Source of the DNA: Riemerella anatipestifer | GTDB taxonomy: Bacteria > Bacteroidota > Bacteroidia > Flavobacteriales > Weeksellaceae | Assembly (NCBI RefSeq): GCF_009663465.1 | Contig: NZ_QXHU01000003.1 | Coordinates: 124,001-188,000 of the forward strand | Reading direction: 5' to 3' | Length of the DNA stretch: 64,000 nt | Shown here: positions 62,145-64,000 of the stretch, in pieces | Position numbering within the stretch: the first letter of the stretch is position 1 | Layout of the letters: every line of letters begins with the position of its first letter | Position numbers and translations under genes: made by a program | The notes under the pieces: model-generated | The model's input: only the letters and a program-made list of their open reading frames with translations | Told to the model about the DNA's origin: nothing | Database searches by the model: none

Positions 62145-62954
62145 TTATTGTATTTCTAATTCTATAGGATTATAGTATTTCGCCACTTCTATACTTTTCA
62201 CTCTTAATTTTTGTAACATTTCGGGATCATCTATATAATTATCAAATCTATTTGGATTTGATTTCATATTTTTTTTGTAATTGAAAATTTTTGCTTTATT
62301 TACCAATTTTGCATTTGTGTAAATATTAGCTGATTTACAAGTATATTTCCGTTTTACAAAAGCGTACATTTTAAAATGATAATCATCTTTATCATCATAC
62401 AATTCTACAATTAGACCTGGCAGATTTCCAAACTTATAGGGACCATATTGAAAAGGAATATCATTTGAAAAATAAGCTATCCAATTACGACCATACTTAG
62501 TTGTAACGGCTTTCTGGCAGTTTATATTACCTATCTTTTTATATTCATCAATTAGTTTCCAACTAGTATCGTTTTTTTCTTCATATTTGAAATTTTTCCC
62601 ACCAATATTAAGACTAACATAAATTTTTGAATTTGTCATTCCAATACCTTCACGAAAATCATTTTGATATTTAGAACGGCTAGCCAAATCATTTAAGACA
62701 TTTGATGTTTCTTTAAGTTTTTTTGTATGGACTAGAGAATCCTCTACATACTGATTCATATTTTTAAAATAAGCTTCATTTTTTCCAATCAAAAGAGCAA
62801 ATGTAGTCTCATAAATTGGTGCATACTCCCTATTGCTTAACTTATAATTTAACTTATAATCAGCCTCATATTCTACATTAAAAGGGATTTGAGAGTAGAG
62901 TATTGAATGAACTAATACCAACAATAAAATTGGAATAAATTTTCTTTTTTTCAT
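62145..62954 (-). CDS. GLPGLI family secreted protein
   Basis: 269 residues with a signal peptide (FIPILLLVLVHSILYSQ). It contains the family signature in FGNLPGLIVELYDDKDDYHF near residue 180, preceded by WIAYFSNDIPFQYGPYKF. GLPGLI proteins are exported Bacteroidota proteins of unknown function, often next to small secreted peptides or TonB receptors. Here it follows a 68-residue peptide gene after 47 bp. Confidence 0.88.
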   Translation of the reverse strand: MKKRKFIPILLLVLVHSILYSQIPFNVEYEADYKLNYKLSNREYAPIYETTFALLIGKNEAYFKNMNQYVEDSLVHTKKLKETSNVLNDLASRSKYQNDFREGIGMTNSKIYVSLNIGGKNFKYEEKNDTSWKLIDEYKKIGNINCQKAVTTKYGRNWIAYFSNDIPFQYGPYKFGNLPGLIVELYDDKDDYHFKMYAFVKRKYTCKSANIYTNAKLVNKAKIFNYKKNMKSNPNRFDNYIDDPEMLQKLRVKSIEVAKYYNPIELEIQ

Positions 62955-63001
62955 AATATCAAAAACGGCAATCCATCTTTAGGATAGATTGCCTAAATTT
63001 A

Positions 63002-63208
63002 TTAGTGAGTATAGAAAACTATTTTCCCACTAGTTCCACAATTTATCTCGTTGATATCTTGCAATAAATCGATTAATTCCGCTCTAGTCATACCAGAGTT
63101 AGATGAAACATTCACTGAAACAACATCTCCACAAGAGGTTCTGAAAGGGAAAGCGAATACACCACCAATTCCAAGTAGCACAAAGCCCAAAGTTACCGTC
63201 TTTTTCAT
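63002..63208 (-). CDS. Small secreted peptide precursor
   Basis: 68 residues. A signal peptide (VTLGFVLLGIGGVFAFP) is followed by FRTSCGDVVSVNVSSNSGMT, then a helical LIDLLQDINEINCGTSGKIV. It has two Cys after the signal, which could form a disulfide. I do not recognise a named family. It sits directly before a GLPGLI gene and behind P3, with its own short leader-like ORF, so it is probably exported and jointly regulated with GLPGLI. Confidence 0.7.
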   Translation of the reverse strand: MKKTVTLGFVLLGIGGVFAFPFRTSCGDVVSVNVSSNSGMTRAELIDLLQDINEINCGTSGKIVFYTH

Positions 63209-63223
63209 AATTTTTAAAACGAG

Positions 63224-63265
63224 TCCTCAATTTTACTTAATCAAGTCGAGGATTTTTACTTGATT
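63224..63265 (-). promoter_or_regulatory. Overlapping alternative hairpins before the small peptide gene
   Basis: AATCAAGT pairs with ACTTGATT (63239-63265), or TCCTC pairs with GAGGA (63224-63252); the two cannot coexist. They lie 16-57 bp before the peptide start. Neither has a strong T run, so a regulatory role is uncertain. Confidence 0.3.
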
Positions 63266-63356
63266 AAAATTAACTATTGCTTTTCACTTCTCTTAGTGAT
63301 TTCTTACTCCAAATTATGAAAGGATTAACACCTACAGCTCTTTAAAACTTTCTATA

Positions 63357-63407
63357 CTATACTCTTAACCACGTAAAGTAAGAACAGGAGATTCTAAAAC
63401 ACGACAT
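63357..63407 (-). CDS. Leader-like ORF (16 codons) behind P3
   Basis: ATG at 63407, TAG at 63359-63357, reading MSCFRISCSYFTWLRV with two Cys. The preceding 50 bp and first codons (AATGTCGTGTTTTA) align with the P1 leader (AATGCCGTGTTTTA), then diverge. No convincing terminator follows. It may be a decayed or differently wired copy of the receptor leader. Confidence 0.4.
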   Translation of the reverse strand: MSCFRISCSYFTWLRV

Positions 63408-63449
63408 TACATCAAAATAAAATATACATCTAATGAGTAGCAACGGGGC

Positions 63450-63479
63450 AAATGTATCTACAATAATTGACTCTGCAAA
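63450..63479 (-). promoter_or_regulatory. Promoter P3
   Basis: Minus strand TTG (63479-63477), 19 bp, TACATTTG (63457-63450), same block as P1. It lies upstream of the leader-like ORF and the small peptide-GLPGLI genes. Confidence 0.8.
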
Positions 63480-63521
63480 TTTTTTTTCTATTTTTTTTAT
63501 TCTAATGTTATGTGGAGTTGA

Positions 63522-63857
63522 GTACAATCAACCTGCGGGAACTTAAATACACTTGTGTGAAAGGTAAAACAAGACAACTTGTCCTATAAAACGGTGGTGA
63601 TTGGGTACAATCAACCTGCGGGAACTTAAATACACTTGTGCGAATGGTAAAACAAGACAACTTGTCCTATAAAACGGTGGTAGTTTGGTTTAATCAACCT
63701 GCGGGAACTTAAATACACTTGTGCGAATGGTAAAACAAGACAACTTGTCCTATAAAACGGTGGTAGTTTGGTTTAATCAACCTGCGGGAACTTAAATACA
63801 CTTGTGCGAATGGTAAAACAAGACAACTTGTCCTATAAAACGGTGGTGGTAGAGGTT
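63522..63857. repeat. 83-bp tandem repeat array, 4 units
   Basis: Units start (CCTGCGGG) at 63532, 63615, 63698 and 63781, exactly 83 bp apart. The last three are nearly identical. Each contains GACAACTTGTC and CGGTGGT. The array lies immediately upstream of P3, as the 61846 array does for P2. The final 63858-64000 shows no gene. Confidence 0.95.
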
Positions 63858-64000
63858 AATTACACTCACAAATACAAAAGTATCTTGTGATAAAATATTG
63901 TTAATTTTTTCTCATTATTCCCTCACCCCCACCTCGTTTCAATACACCGTTATACGATATTTTCTATAAAATAATAACCTCTCAACAAGAACGTTTACAT

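Noticed and set aside
61846-63857. CRISPR array
   Set aside because: The whole 83-bp unit is conserved with no variable spacers, and no cas genes are nearby.

Overview
The window is a low-GC chromosomal segment of a member of Bacteroidota, class Flavobacteriia. A Riemerella/Chryseobacterium-like Weeksellaceae member is the best guess. Three things point there. Type IX secretion and gliding genes are present (gldK-L-M-N, gldB, gldC, a PorP/SprF protein). Lineage-typical domain families recur (DUF5606, DUF4270, DUF6341, DUF6427, GLPGLI). Promoters fit the Bacteroidota TTG-N19-TAnnTTTG pattern. The species assignment is inference. No rRNA, tRNA, phage, transposase or CRISPR array was seen.

Layout. 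1-8.1 kb: mltG (cut by the window edge), dapF, DUF5606, def, ruvX, mfd and a YceI lipoprotein. 8.2-14 kb: a PhoB/PhoR-like two-component pair divergent from a TonB-dependent receptor and its partner lipoprotein, with 11-bp-spaced TTAAC repeats between them. 14-20 kb: an FAD oxidoreductase and the gldKLMN operon. 20-29 kb: glmS, a DUF4270 lipoprotein, a truncated starch-synthase-like protein, panC, porP/sprF, hemW, a lipoprotein and pheS. 29-34 kb: two ABC transporter genes, truA, a phosphoesterase, an Smr protein and a flavin reductase. 34-36.3 kb: the cysE-cysK cysteine operon with a leader-peptide attenuator. 36.8-41 kb: a Sua5/YrdC protein, gldC, gldB, nadE and an ENPP-type phosphodiesterase. 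41-45 kb: an AT-rich run of five small secreted or unknown genes, bounded by a 104-bp attC-like inverted repeat and sharing a motif at gene 3' ends. 45-53 kb: aminotransferase, OstA, Fur, Kup, three DUF proteins and a TPR-like membrane protein. 53-58 kb: a barnase-like RNase, a porin, a thioredoxin and a POT peptide transporter. 58-64 kb: a TonB-dependent receptor with a leader-peptide attenuator, a 55-residue membrane protein, a GLPGLI protein, a 68-residue secreted peptide, three near-identical promoters and two arrays of an 83-bp tandem repeat.

The most interesting signal is a set of short Cys/Met-containing leader ORFs. Each lies directly behind a TAnATTTG promoter beginning with similar bases. 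Two of them (upstream of cysE-cysK and of the 913-residue TonB receptor) are followed by intrinsic terminators whose arms can re-pair with sequence inside the leader ORF. In cysE all four segments of a classical trp-type attenuator can be drawn. This suggests a translation-coupled sulfur amino acid attenuation regulon linking cysteine synthesis to uptake of an unknown substrate by the receptor. A second unusual signal is a 21-bp-period intergenic repeat family found at two distant places with one underlying consensus.
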